Shown: one piece after another, positions 1 through 7,540 of the stretch
How positions within the stretch are numbered: the first letter of the stretch is position 1
How the letters are laid out: each line of letters opens with the position of its first letter
Origin: Pseudooceanicola nanhaiensis
GTDB taxonomy: Bacteria; Pseudomonadota; Alphaproteobacteria; Rhodobacterales; Rhodobacteraceae
Assembly: GCF_020171315.1 (NCBI RefSeq)
Contig: NZ_JAIUZP010000018.1
Coordinates: 1-54,454, forward strand
Direction: 5' to 3'
Length of the DNA: 54,454 bases
Notes under the pieces: generated by a model
Told to the model about the DNA's origin: nothing
The model's input: the letters and a program-made list of their open reading frames with translations, nothing else
Database searches by the model: none
Translations under genes and position numbers: made by a program

Positions 1-54
1 GTGCTCCTTCAGGATGCCAATGATCTGCTCTTCGCTGAAACGGCTTTTCCGCAT
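1..54 (-). CDS. IS3-family transposase OrfA, N-terminal 18 codons only
   Basis: A partial gene running off the left edge. The ATG is at 52-54 on the minus strand and the residues match the DNA-binding N-terminus of IS3-family OrfA proteins, which bind the terminal inverted repeats. The catalytic OrfB (DDE) is not in view. Whether the copy is functional cannot be seen. Confidence 0.7.
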   Translation of the reverse strand, partial: MRKSRFSEEQIIGILKEH

Positions 55-119
55 CGTCTGTCTCCTCGTTTGGAGAACAGGCTAACCTCAAACCGCGGAC
101 TTTTCAGGGGAGCAGGTCA
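1..119 (-). mobile_element. End of an IS3-family insertion sequence, cut by window edge
   Basis: The minus strand from 54 down to 1 encodes the first 18 residues of an IS3-type OrfA transposase (begins MRKSRFSEEQIIGILKEH), the start of its helix-turn-helix. The sequence between 55 and 119 looks like the terminal region of the element: reading inward from 119 it starts TGACCTGCTCCCCTG, with the TG dinucleotide usual at IS3-family tips. The other end lies outside the window, so completeness and target duplication cannot be judged. Family assignment is from recognition of the OrfA N-terminus. Confidence 0.75.
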
Positions 120-248
120 GACAGGCTGCGACGTTTCGACGGTGCCCTTCACCCGCACCACTTCAAGAAACTTCGTGAAGATCCAGCTTGCTGGCTGCGC
201 GACAGGGCGCCGCCCCGGAGGGCAGCGCGGGCCGAAACCGCTCCCGTG

Positions 249-1421
249 TCAGAGGAGCGTACCGAGGTGCGCGACAGCACGATCCAGTTCGTCCTCGGTG
301 TTGAAGTAGTGCGGCGCGAGACGCAGCAGCGTCGGCAGGCCGCGCCGCTCCGCATCGAGGCGGGTGCTCGACGGGGCCGAGGTGCCGATGACAAAGCCGG
401 CCTCGGCCATCCTGGCCACAAGCGATTGCGGTTCCGGGTGGTCGACCGAGACGCTGACGATGCCACAGCGCTCACGACCGAGATCGCGGAGCTGAACGCC
501 CCGCGTCGCCGCCAGCAGCGATCGGGCGTGATCGGCCAGCAGGCGCACGCGGGCCTCGATCGCTTCGATCCCGATCCGGTCGGCGTAATCGATCGCCGCA
601 CCGAGGCCGGCGCGCAGGGCATAGGAGTTCTCCCAGGTCTCGAAGCGCCGCGCGTCGTCGCGCAGCTCGTACCGGTCCCGCTCCACCCAAGGCGCGCCGA
701 AATGGTCGATCATCGCGGGTTCGAGGTGGTCCAGCCACCGCTCCGCAACATAGAGAAAGCCCGTGCCGCGCGGGCCGCGCAGGTACTTCCGCCCGGTCGC
801 CGAGAAGAAATCGCAGCCCAGCTCTGCCACGTCGATGCGCATCTGGCCTGCGGCCTGGCACCCATCCAGCAGATAGGGCACCCCGTGCGCCCGCGCGATC
901 CGGCCGACCTCGGCCGCCGGGTTCACGAGGCCACCGTTGGTGGGAATCCAGGTGATCGCGATCAGCCCCACGTCGTCGCCCATCCGGTGCTCCAACGCCT
1001 CGACGTCCAGCGCGCCATCTGCGTCCGAGGGGATCACCTCGATGATGATGCCATCGCGCTTGGCCCGCTGGAGGAAGGCGACGTAGTTGGCGGCATATTC
1101 GGCCTCGCAGGTCAGCACCCGGGCGCCCTTGCGCAGAGGCAGGGCATAGAAGGCGTGACACCACGCGACCGTCGCATTCTCCATCAACGCGATCTCGCGC
1201 GGGCGGGCCCCGATGTGGCGGGCGACGGAGGCATAGACCCCCTCCAGCGGCGCCGCCTGCTGGGCGTGGGCCTCGTACCCGCCGATCTGCGCTTCGAGCC
1301 GGGTGTGTTTGATCACCGCATCGGCCACGCAGCGCGGCATGAGGGAGGAGCCACAGGCCAGAAGATGGGTCGTGGTCTCGGCGCCGGGCGTGTCCCGGCG
1401 GACTTGTGCGATGTCGATCAT
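249..1421 (-). CDS. Class V aminotransferase-fold PLP enzyme (cysteine desulfurase-like)
   Basis: A 390-aa PLP-dependent fold type I enzyme of the class V aminotransferase/cysteine desulfurase group. The cofactor lysine is probably K212 in SATGRKYLRGPRGTG. The preceding YLLDGCQAAGQ (about 183-193) supplies the conserved Asp and Gln that contact the PLP ring. No desulfurase-type mobile Cys loop is evident, so it is more likely a lyase, epimerase or aminotransferase of the isopenicillin-N-epimerase-like branch than a true sulfur donor. The ATG at 1421 follows the G-rich stretch CCCCCTCCC with only a weak Shine-Dalgarno. It sits between an IS end and a degenerate dehydrogenase, so it may be a leftover of a larger catabolic cluster. 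The substrate is unknown. Confidence 0.8.
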   Translation of the reverse strand: MIDIAQVRRDTPGAETTTHLLACGSSLMPRCVADAVIKHTRLEAQIGGYEAHAQQAAPLEGVYASVARHIGARPREIALMENATVAWCHAFYALPLRKGARVLTCEAEYAANYVAFLQRAKRDGIIIEVIPSDADGALDVEALEHRMGDDVGLIAITWIPTNGGLVNPAAEVGRIARAHGVPYLLDGCQAAGQMRIDVAELGCDFFSATGRKYLRGPRGTGFLYVAERWLDHLEPAMIDHFGAPWVERDRYELRDDARRFETWENSYALRAGLGAAIDYADRIGIEAIEARVRLLADHARSLLAATRGVQLRDLGRERCGIVSVSVDHPEPQSLVARMAEAGFVIGTSAPSSTRLDAERRGLPTLLRLAPHYFNTEDELDRAVAHLGTLL

Positions 1422-1598
1422 GGGAGGGGGCCTGATGTCAGCGAAGGTGTTGGAGGCAGAGTGTCACCGCTCACGGCAAGATGCGCAACCGCACATCTTG
1501 GGGGGTGCGCCGCGGCTTCCAATGATGAGGGCCGACCACGAGGGGGGATGCGCTCATGCTGTCCCCGCGCGGGCAGGGGCTCTCGCCGCATAGCGGGC

Positions 1599-1859
1599 GG
1601 CCCTATAGCAGGCGCGGGTCTTGATGCTTTTGCCAGCGAACCGACTGATCCGGATCACATTTTTTACGCGCAGCGCAATATCGTCATGACCCCGCACATC
1701 GGTGGTGTCACGGTGCAGGCGAATGCGCGGGTCGGCGCGGAGGCGCTGCGTGGCATCTGCCAGATCCTCGCCGGCACACCGGTTCCGCCCGAGCACATCG
1801 TGAACCGTACCCTCATGGCCGCCGCTGCGGCTTCCCTCACTTCCGTGGAGAACTCACCC
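1599..1859 (+). pseudogene. D-isomer-specific 2-hydroxyacid dehydrogenase, C-terminal remnant
   Basis: Translation from about 1599 gives GPIAGAGLDAFASEP, then TPHIGGVTVQANARVG. These are the hallmark C-terminal NAD-domain motifs of D-2-hydroxyacid (phosphoglycerate-type) dehydrogenases, including the catalytic His of TPHIGG. The upstream ~240 residues are missing: in-frame sequence before 1599 shows no homology. The fragment has no stop of its own and reads in frame into the RraA-family gene starting at 1860. I infer a 5' deletion or rearrangement, perhaps connected with the nearby IS3-type element. Confidence 0.75.
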
Positions 1860-2540
1860 ATGCCCGCAGGCTTCCGCATCCTCAACCGCACCCAAGTCGC
1901 CTCCAAGGAGCTGGTCGCGGCCTACGCCAAGCTGCCGGTTGCCAACGTCTCGGATAGCATGGCGCGCCTGACGGCCGCCGGTCCGGCCCTGCGTCCGATG
2001 CATGCCTCCGGCGGCATGGCCGGCGTTGCGCTGACCGTGAAGTCGCGCCCCGGTGATAACCTGATGCTGCACAAGGCCATCGACATGGCCGTGCCGGGCG
2101 ACGTGATCGTGGTGGATGCGGGCGGCGATCTGACCAACGCGCTGATGGGCGAGCTGATGCTGGCCTACGCGGTGAAGAAGGGCGTGGCGGGCTTCGTGCT
2201 GAACGGCGCGATCCGTGATCTCGACGCCTTCGTCGCAACGAACCTGCCGACCTTTGCCGCGGGCGTCACCCACCGCGGGCCCTACAAGTATGGCCCCGGC
2301 GAGATCAACGTGCCGATCAGCCTTGGCGGCATGGTCATCCACCCCGGGGACATCGTGATCGGCGACAGCGACGGCGTGCACTGCGTGCCGCTGGCCGAGG
2401 CCGAGGCCGTGCTGAAGAGCACCCAGGCCAAATCCGCCGCCGAGATCGGCCAGATGAAGGCCATCGCCGAGGGCACCAACGACCGCAGCTGGGTCGACGC
2501 CGCGCTGAGGGACCTGGGCTGCGAATTCCCGGCCGATTGA
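1860..2540 (+). CDS. RraA / HMG-CHA aldolase family protein
   Basis: A 226-aa protein of the RraA fold, which includes 4-hydroxy-4-methyl-2-oxoglutarate/4-carboxy-4-hydroxy-2-oxoadipate aldolases and oxaloacetate decarboxylases (divalent-metal enzymes of aromatic and keto-acid catabolism). Characteristic segments are ANVSDSM near the N-terminus, GDVIVVDAGG, GELMLAYA, GFVLNGAIRDLDA (the R-D pair of the active site) and GDSDGVHCVP. The start is set at ATG 1860 because homology begins there and GTGGAG lies about 10 nt upstream. The same frame is open far upstream through the dehydrogenase remnant, so a longer chimeric product cannot be excluded. The family does not allow a substrate call without biochemistry. 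Confidence 0.8.
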   Translation: MPAGFRILNRTQVASKELVAAYAKLPVANVSDSMARLTAAGPALRPMHASGGMAGVALTVKSRPGDNLMLHKAIDMAVPGDVIVVDAGGDLTNALMGELMLAYAVKKGVAGFVLNGAIRDLDAFVATNLPTFAAGVTHRGPYKYGPGEINVPISLGGMVIHPGDIVIGDSDGVHCVPLAEAEAVLKSTQAKSAAEIGQMKAIAEGTNDRSWVDAALRDLGCEFPAD

Positions 2541-2709
2541 GACACGACCGAGAACAGACCTACGCATGAACAGGAGGGGTCACATGCTGAGGCTGCTCCA
2601 GAAGGGCGCCCTTGCCGGTGCCATGGAGCCTTGCGGCGCGGTGCCGCCCTGCGCGGGGGCCGGTTGCGCGGCCATGAGGCTGGCGGGGCAGGGGCGACCG
2701 CCGCAATGG

Positions 2710-2734
2710 GGCAGGGCGCAGGCAGCGCCCTGCC
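2710..2734. terminator. Stem-loop between rraA-like gene and cupin gene
   Basis: A perfect 10-bp inverted repeat (arms 2710-2719 and 2725-2734, 5-nt loop) lies just beyond the cupin stop codon and downstream of the RraA-family gene. The two genes converge, so it could end either transcript. There is no T-run on either side, so a factor-independent terminator is only possible. Confidence 0.45.
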
Positions 2735-2742
2735 GGGACGGC

Positions 2743-3138
2743 TCAGCCGTTGTAGTCTTCGTCGGCGACCTTATCCATCCAGGTGGTGAGCGTGCCGTTG
2801 ATGCTTTCCTGAATGGCGATGTGGCTCATCGCGGTCTCTGCCGAGGCGCCATGCCAGTGCTTTTCATCCGCCGGGAAGAAGACGATATCGCCCTGGGTCA
2901 CTTCCTCGACCGGGCCGCCTTCGCGCTGCACGCGGCCACGGCCGAAGGTGACGATGAGCGTCTGACCGGCAGGGTGGCTGTGCCACGCGGTGCGTGCACC
3001 GGGTTCAAACGTCACATGGGCACCCGTGGTGCGGCCGGGTTCGTCAGCCTGAAACAGCGGGTCGATGCGCACGGTGCCGGTGAACCAGTCCGCAGGGCCG
3101 GGGGTGGAGGGCGCGCTGCCGGAACGGATGATTTTCAT
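2743..3138 (-). CDS. Small Mn-cupin, hydroxynitrile-lyase-like ((R)-mandelonitrile lyase type)
   Basis: A 131-aa single-domain cupin. Its N-terminus ([17 protein letters not shown]) and [20 protein letters not shown] strongly resemble the manganese cupin hydroxynitrile lyase GtHNL of Granulicella tundricola. Length is the same, and the metal ligands fall at the same numbers: H53, H55, Q59 and H94, with H96 and H106 also present. The family cleaves or forms cyanohydrins in vitro, but its natural role is unsettled. AGGACA lies before the ATG at 3138. It shares orientation with the LysR gene and aldo/keto reductase upstream, a combination that suggests one regulated detoxification or carbonyl-metabolism unit. 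Assignment of true HNL activity is inference. Confidence 0.8.
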   Translation of the reverse strand: MKIIRSGSAPSTPGPADWFTGTVRIDPLFQADEPGRTTGAHVTFEPGARTAWHSHPAGQTLIVTFGRGRVQREGGPVEEVTQGDIVFFPADEKHWHGASAETAMSHIAIQESINGTLTTWMDKVADEDYNG

Positions 3139-3573
3139 GGGAAGTGTCCTTTCTCTGCGCCTCAGCGCAGCTTGGTGAATCTGTCGGTCCAGGACGCCGG
3201 GCCGGGCGGGCCAGGGCCAGCCGCTGTCGTCGTCTGCTGTGGTCTTTCGTGCTGCTGTCTCAGCCCTACCGTAAGGGGGATTTGGACCTCTGTCCCGCCA
3301 TCGTAAATAGCGCATCCCAGCAGGTCAGTCATGAAGCCTGCTCATCTATCGCTTGTTTGTCGGCAGATCGCCGTTGCGCGCTGGAACACGGGCGCATTGC
3401 CCTTCACCTCCCCCGGTACCGGGCCGTGTGCTTGCCGGGCAGACATGCTTTTCACCGGTCTTTTCGCGACCGGTCGGTTTTGCGTCCAGATGAGGTGGAG
3501 GCGTCCACAGAAAGGTAATGCACCCGCCCCCATGCCGGTCATGATGCGCCGTTCATCAATGACTTGAGGTCGC
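3139..3573. other. Gene-free stretch between LysR gene and cupin gene
   Basis: This 435-base stretch holds the presumed promoter of the cupin gene. Short ORFs on both strands show no recognisable protein. No TAATC-N4-GATT site like those near the LysR and aldo/keto reductase genes was found here. I see nothing else convincing. Confidence 0.4.
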
Positions 3574-4503
3574 TCAGCCGCGTTCGCGCAGCGCGTCCAG
3601 CACGATCTGGAAGGCCGAGGAGGGCCGCTGGCGGCTGGGGTAGTAGAGGTGGAAGCCCGGGAAGGAGGGGCAGAAGGCATCAAGGCAGGTGCGCAGCCGC
3701 CCCGCGGCGATATCGGCCTCGGCCAGCCGTTCGGGCACGAGGGCGAGCCCATGGCCATCGACCGCCGCGCGCAGCACAGGGTTGATCGTGTTGAAGCAGA
3801 GCTGACCGCTGACTTTGACGCGGATCTCGTGGCCCTCCCGGTCTTCGAACTCCCAGGCATAGAGCGCGCCATGGGTCGAAAGCCGCAGGTTCACGCAGCG
3901 GTGGTGTGCCAGGTCCTGCGGCACCTCGGGCGCGCCCATCTCGTCGAAGTAGCTGGGGGCGCCGACGCAGATCATGCGCTCGTCCGGGCCGATCCGCATG
4001 GCGATCATGCCGTCGCTTACCTGGTCGCCGTAGCGCACGCCCGCGTCGCACTGCGACGCGGCCAGATCGGTGAAGCCATAGTCCATCACCAGCTCGATAT
4101 TCACCGCGGGGTACTCTTTCAGCACGGGCGAGAGCTTGGGCCAGAGCAGGCTTTCGATGGCATATTCCACCGCCACGATCCGCACGGTGCCGGTGGGCTG
4201 GTTGCGCGCATCGTTGAGGGCCAGCAGCCGGGCCTCGATCTTCTCGAAGCAGGGGGTGAGCGTGGCGAGCAGGTCTTCGCCCTCCAGCGTCGGCGCGACA
4301 GAGCGCGTGGTGCGCGTCAGAAGCCGCATGCCGAGCCGCTGTTCGAGCCCCTTGATCGTGTGGCTGAGCGCCGATTGCGAGACGTTCAGCCGCGCGGCCG
4401 CCTTGGTGAAGCTGCGCTCCTCGGCCACGGCAGCCAATGCGATGAGGTCGCTGATATTCTCGCGGAGCATGAGGGACGTCTCGAACTGGTGTCGGTGGAT
4501 CAC
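3574..4503 (-). CDS. LysR-family transcriptional regulator
   Basis: A 309-aa LysR-type regulator. The N-terminal winged helix-turn-helix (about 15-75) contains SFTKAAARLNVSQSALSHTIKGLEQRLG. A C-terminal periplasmic-binding-like effector domain follows (TVRIVAVEYAIESLLWPKL onward). The start is the GTG at 4503, preceded by AGGA five bases upstream. An internal ATG at 4470 would give 298 aa but has a poorer ribosome site. It lies between the cupin and aldo/keto reductase genes, all on the minus strand, and probably controls them. An inverted repeat TAATC-N4-GATT lies about 40 nt upstream of its own start and recurs upstream of the reductase. The inducer is unknown. Confidence 0.9.
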   Translation of the reverse strand: MIHRHQFETSLMLRENISDLIALAAVAEERSFTKAAARLNVSQSALSHTIKGLEQRLGMRLLTRTTRSVAPTLEGEDLLATLTPCFEKIEARLLALNDARNQPTGTVRIVAVEYAIESLLWPKLSPVLKEYPAVNIELVMDYGFTDLAASQCDAGVRYGDQVSDGMIAMRIGPDERMICVGAPSYFDEMGAPEVPQDLAHHRCVNLRLSTHGALYAWEFEDREGHEIRVKVSGQLCFNTINPVLRAAVDGHGLALVPERLAEADIAAGRLRTCLDAFCPSFPGFHLYYPSRQRPSSAFQIVLDALRERG

Positions 4504-4543
4504 GGTGGTCCTGCCGAAAATAGAGGCGTGACATTCATGAGTC

Positions 4544-4557
4544 TAATCATCTGATTG
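4544..4557. promoter_or_regulatory. Candidate LysR operator upstream of the LysR gene
   Basis: The sequence TAATC-ATCT-GATTG forms an imperfect dyad upstream of the LysR start at 4503. The same half-sites with the same spacing occur at 5620-5633 upstream of the aldo/keto reductase. LysR proteins usually bind such short dyads in their own promoter. Binding is inferred. Confidence 0.45.
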
Positions 4558-4624
4558 CGAGACGTCCTTTATGTATGCGCCGGGCCGGATTAGCCGGTTG
4601 TCGGGTGGCGCGGTCCGGCTGCGA

Positions 4625-4647
4625 GCGCGGCCCCGAAAAGGCCGCGC
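4625..4647 (-). terminator. Hairpin downstream of aldo/keto reductase
   Basis: Inverted arms 4625-4632 and 4640-4647 (8 bp, GC only, 7-nt loop) directly follow the reductase stop codon on the minus strand. No T-run follows, so termination strength is uncertain. Confidence 0.5.
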
Positions 4648-4658
4648 GGCAGGGGCGA

Positions 4659-5522
4659 TCAGAGCTTGCCGCCGTAGACCGGGAACATGCTCGCGTCGCC
4701 ATAGTCCTTGATCCGGTCCACGTTTTTCAGCGTGTCCATGTCCGCGTCGGAGATCACGAAATCCAGCTCGGCGTTGGATTTCATATGCGCGGGCGTCGCG
4801 GTCTTGGGCAGCGCCACGCAGCCCAGTTGCAGCACGTAGCGGATGCAAAGCTGCGGCACGGTCACGCCGTAGGTGTCGGCCATGGCCTTGATCTCGGCGT
4901 TGTCGAGGATCTTGCCGTGGGCGATCGGCGAATAGGCTTCGACCAGCAGGCCGTTCGCGGTGGTGTAGTCGATGAGCTCGAAGGGCGTGTTGCTGACGTG
5001 GGCGAGGATCTGGTTCACCATCGGCTTGACGGTGGCGTTCTCCAGCAGGTTGGCGAGGTCTTCCTTCTGGAAGTTCGACACGCCGATGGCGCGGATCTTG
5101 CCTGCCTCATAAGCCTCTTCCAGCGCCTTCCACGCGGCGAGGTTGCCTTCGAAGAAGCGGTCTTCGCCGGCGAACTCCATCCACGGCTGCGGCGAGTGGA
5201 TGATCATCAGGTCGATGTAGTCGAGGCCAAGCGCGTTCAGCGAGCCCTCGATGGCGGCCTTGGCGCCGTCATAGTCCTTCACCTCGGCGGCCAGCTTGGT
5301 CTGGATGAAGAGCGCTTCGCGGGCCACACCGCTGGCCTTGATGCCTGCGCCGACGCCGCGTTCGTTCTCATAGGCCTGCGCGGTGTCGATGTGGCGGTAG
5401 CCCAGTTCGATGGCGGCGCGGACGGCCTCTGCGGCCTTGTCGTCCTCGATCATCCAGGTGCCGAGGCCCAGCTTGGGTACGGAGACGCCGTTGGATAGGG
5501 TATAGGTTTCGTCGAAAATCAT
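4659..5522 (-). CDS. Aldo/keto reductase (NADPH-dependent, AKR superfamily)
   Basis: A 287-aa (beta/alpha)8-barrel AKR of usual length for the bacterial 2,5-diketogluconate reductase/YafB-like branch. The catalytic tetrad is visible: Asp and Tyr in GYRHIDTAQAYENE, Lys in FIQTKL, His in IDLMIIHSP. The NADP-binding C-terminal part is around LPKTATPAHMKSN. The ATG at 5522 has AGGACAG just upstream, and the earlier in-frame ATG at 5561 lacks one. It reduces aldehydes or ketones to alcohols, cytosolic. Together with the cupin and LysR gene it forms a minus-strand group. The physiological carbonyl substrate is not deducible. Confidence 0.88.
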   Translation of the reverse strand: MIFDETYTLSNGVSVPKLGLGTWMIEDDKAAEAVRAAIELGYRHIDTAQAYENERGVGAGIKASGVAREALFIQTKLAAEVKDYDGAKAAIEGSLNALGLDYIDLMIIHSPQPWMEFAGEDRFFEGNLAAWKALEEAYEAGKIRAIGVSNFQKEDLANLLENATVKPMVNQILAHVSNTPFELIDYTTANGLLVEAYSPIAHGKILDNAEIKAMADTYGVTVPQLCIRYVLQLGCVALPKTATPAHMKSNAELDFVISDADMDTLKNVDRIKDYGDASMFPVYGGKL

Positions 5523-5830
5523 GGCTCTGTCCTTTCTGTCCGGCCCGGGGCCGGTCTGCATGGCCCCGCACGTGGGGGGCGGCTGATGGCAAGCAGATAG
5601 GCGCGGAGCGGGGGGCAGATAATCTGCGGATTATTCACGCTACTCATGAGCAGAGGACATGAAACCGGACGGCGTTGCGAAAGTGGAATGGTTCTTCGAT
5701 AGATTATTTGGTAATGGTTTCAAAGGCTTGAAGCCTTACTCCCGTCCTCTCGATAGGGGGCGTCATGGCGGCTACCGGCGGGCCGGTCGGTCCACAGGGA
5801 GCCGACCCAAAGGCGCAAGGAGCCGTATCG
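5523..5830. other. Gene-free region upstream of aldo/keto reductase
   Basis: About 300 bases holding the reductase promoter. At 5619-5634 a perfect dyad (ATAATC, 4-nt spacer, GATTAT) matches the TAATC-N4-GATT site in front of the LysR gene. The remainder is less GC-rich than the surroundings and shows no gene. Confidence 0.45.
5619..5634. promoter_or_regulatory. Candidate LysR operator upstream of aldo/keto reductase
   Basis: A perfect 6-bp dyad, ATAATC-TGCG-GATTAT, about 97 nt before the reductase ATG. It shares half-sites and spacing with 4544-4557. The LysR product of the neighbouring gene is the likely ligand. This is inference from shared motif and position. Confidence 0.5.
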
Positions 5831-5995
5831 ATGAATAAACTTGTCCTCCATATCGGGACACACAAGACCGGCACCATGTCCTTTCAGAAGAGCCGTGTGG
5901 AGAACTAAAAGCCCCTGATCGCAAACGGTATTTGGCCAATTTTCGGCCCCCGGTTCGAAGACGTGAAACGGGTGCTGCACCCCGCCGAAACCTGA
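5831..5995 (+). pseudogene. Sulfotransferase family protein, degraded N-terminal fragment
   Basis: Translation from ATG 5831 reads MNKLVLHIGTHKTGTMSFQ, the typical start of bacterial sulfotransferase-like proteins, with the PAPS 5'-phosphosulfate loop HIGTHKTGT. An in-frame TAA occurs at 5906. After it the frame continues with KPLIANGIWPIFGP, which still resembles the family, before a second stop at 5993. Everything after that is missing. Such genes normally run 250-350 codons, so this is a decayed remnant of about 55 codons. Confidence 0.75.
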
Positions 5996-6016
5996 AACGG
6001 TTTCCGGGACCGTTGC

Positions 6017-6040
6017 GGTCAGGGCCCGGATGCCCTGACC
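6017..6040. terminator. Hairpin downstream of SDR gene
   Basis: Perfect 9-bp arms 6017-6025 and 6032-6040 with a 6-nt loop, just past the SDR stop codon (minus strand). No T-run follows. Confidence 0.45.
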
Positions 6041-6055
6041 ACGCCTGTCAAAGCG

Positions 6056-6805
6056 TCACTGGCTGCGGAGCATGCCGCCATCGACGCGCAGCGCCGTGCC
6101 GGTGATGTAGCCCGCCTGCGCCGAGCACAGGAAGGTCACGGCTGCGGCGAATTCCTCCGGCGTGCCATAGCGCCCGGCGGGGATGGTCGCCTGCGAGGCG
6201 CGGCGCACCTCGGCGACATCCTGACCGCTGGCCTTGGCGCGCACGCCGTCCAGTTCGGCCACGCGGTCGGTGGCGATGCGGCCCGGCAGGACGAGGTTCA
6301 CCGTGATCCCGAGGGGCGCGACTTCCGAGGCCAGCGTCTTGGACCAGCCCGCCACCGCGCCGCGCACCCCGTTGGAGAGCGCCAGCCCCGGGATCGGCGC
6401 CTGCATGCCGGAGGACCCGATGGTCACGATCCGGCCCCAGCCCGCGGCCTCCATGCCGGGCAGGGCGGCATCGGCCAGACGGAAGAGCGCGACGGCCATC
6501 TGCTCGAAGGCGGTGCGCCATGTCTCGGCGGACTGGCCCCGGGCGGGGCCGGCCTTGGGGCCGCCTGAGTTCAGCACGAGGATATCGACCGGTTCTGCCG
6601 CCAGCCTTGCCTCCATCGCGGCGACCGATGCCGCGTCGGAGAGGTCGAGCGTCACGCCGGTGACGCCCGCACCCGTGGCCGTGCCGGAGCGCGAGGCGGC
6701 CAGCACCTCTGCGCCTTCTGCCGCCAGCATGGCCGCAGAAGCGGCGCCAAGGCCGCGGCTGGCCCCCAGCACGAGGGCGCGTTTGCCGGTCAGTCCGTAA
6801 TCCAT
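6056..6805 (-). CDS. SDR family protein lacking the usual Tyr/Lys pair
   Basis: A 249-aa short-chain dehydrogenase/reductase-fold protein. The N-terminal nucleotide-binding motif is present (LVLGASRGLG, about 12-20), as are LNSGGP in place of NNAG, GRIVTIGSSG with the catalytic-type Ser, and the C-terminal GYITGTALRVDGG. The classical YxxxK is replaced: alignment places Ser144 and Arg148 (SNGVRGAVAGWSK) at those positions. This is seen in a FabG-like subgroup whose reaction is poorly known. GAGGAG about 8 nt upstream supports ATG 6805 over the longer in-frame extension. It may be redox-active on an unusual substrate or have lost classical chemistry. Confidence 0.82.
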   Translation of the reverse strand: MDYGLTGKRALVLGASRGLGAASAAMLAAEGAEVLAASRSGTATGAGVTGVTLDLSDAASVAAMEARLAAEPVDILVLNSGGPKAGPARGQSAETWRTAFEQMAVALFRLADAALPGMEAAGWGRIVTIGSSGMQAPIPGLALSNGVRGAVAGWSKTLASEVAPLGITVNLVLPGRIATDRVAELDGVRAKASGQDVAEVRRASQATIPAGRYGTPEEFAAAVTFLCSAQAGYITGTALRVDGGMLRSQ

Positions 6806-7126
6806 CTGTGGTCTCCTCAGGTCATCCGCTGTGCCGGGCCGGGTGGCGACCGGGCGGTGCGTGGTATGTCTCGGCACGTCTTCGTGCGGCCATCGCGGCG
6901 ATGCCGCGCCGACCTCGCCGGTCTGGCTCTGTCCCGTCATGCCTGCGGGAGCGGCGCCGGGCAAGGTGCAGCGGTAAGGCAAAGCCCGCCGCGCGGCCGG
7001 GGCAGGGCGTATGAAAAAGCCGCCGCTCCATGGGAGCGGCGGCCAACTGTCACAGGACGCGATCTGCGTCGGGCATCTCGGCGGCTCTCATGGTCCCGTC
7101 CGGGTGTCCATGGGGGCCGGCGCCGC
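6806..7126. other. Intergenic region between SDR and VOC genes
   Basis: This 321-base stretch holds the SDR promoter/leader (ribosome site near 6814-6819) and the terminator of the VOC gene at 7013-7043. No other gene is supported. Confidence 0.4.
7013..7043 (-). terminator. Intrinsic terminator of the VOC gene
   Basis: A perfect 11-bp GC-rich stem (arms 7019-7029 and 7033-7043, 3-nt loop) is followed on the minus strand by TTTTT (A-run at 7014-7018). It lies about 85 nt beyond the VOC stop codon. Confidence 0.75.
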
Positions 7127-7540
7127 TCACTTGGCGAAGAGGCCTTCGAAGTCGGCAAAGCCCTTGATCTCGATCGGGTTGCCCGAGGGATCGAAGAAGA
7201 ACATCGTGCGCTGTTCGCCGGGCTGGCCTTCGAAGCGGACCACGGGCGGGATGTCGAAGGCGATGCCCTTTTCCTGAAGCCGGTCGGCGAGGGCCAGCCA
7301 GTCGTCGAGGCGCAGCACGGCGCCCATGTGGGGCATCATCACCATGTGATCGCCGACCTTGCCGGTGCGGGTGGTGGGGAAGGGCTCGCCCAGGTGGAAG
7401 GAAAGCTGGTGGCCGAAGAAGTCGAAGTCGACCCAGGTGTCGGTCGAACGGCCTTCCTCGCAGCCGAGCACGTCGCCGTAGAAGGCGCGAGTCTCGTCGA
7501 GGTCTTTCACGTGGATGGCGAGGTGGAAGAGCGATTGCAT
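7127..7540 (-). CDS. VOC (glyoxalase/dioxygenase fold) protein
   Basis: A 137-aa vicinal-oxygen-chelate protein. The first beta-alpha-beta-beta-beta unit begins FHLAIHVKDLDETRAFYGDVLGC, with a metal-ligand-type His. The second unit ends FFFDPSGNPIEIKGF with the conserved Glu ligand. Length suits a single-polypeptide two-module VOC protein. The ATG at 7540 has AGGACAG eight bases upstream. The family includes glyoxalase I, extradiol dioxygenases and resistance proteins, and the sequence does not discriminate. It is a single gene, with its own terminator, that diverges from the transporter operon at 7904. Confidence 0.82.
   Translation of the reverse strand: MQSLFHLAIHVKDLDETRAFYGDVLGCEEGRSTDTWVDFDFFGHQLSFHLGEPFPTTRTGKVGDHMVMMPHMGAVLRLDDWLALADRLQEKGIAFDIPPVVRFEGQPGEQRTMFFFDPSGNPIEIKGFADFEGLFAK

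Noticed and set aside
246..2540. One 764-codon plus-strand frame taken as a single protein
   Set aside because: The first ~450 codons are the reverse complement of the class V enzyme and non-homologous sequence; only the dehydrogenase remnant and RraA part have homology.
3331..3567. 78-codon plus-strand ORF between LysR and cupin genes
   Set aside because: No ribosome site, no homology and an unusual composition; left as non-coding.
5720..5980. 86-codon minus-strand ORF as a gene
   Set aside because: It lies opposite the sulfotransferase remnant and has no ribosome site or recognisable family.
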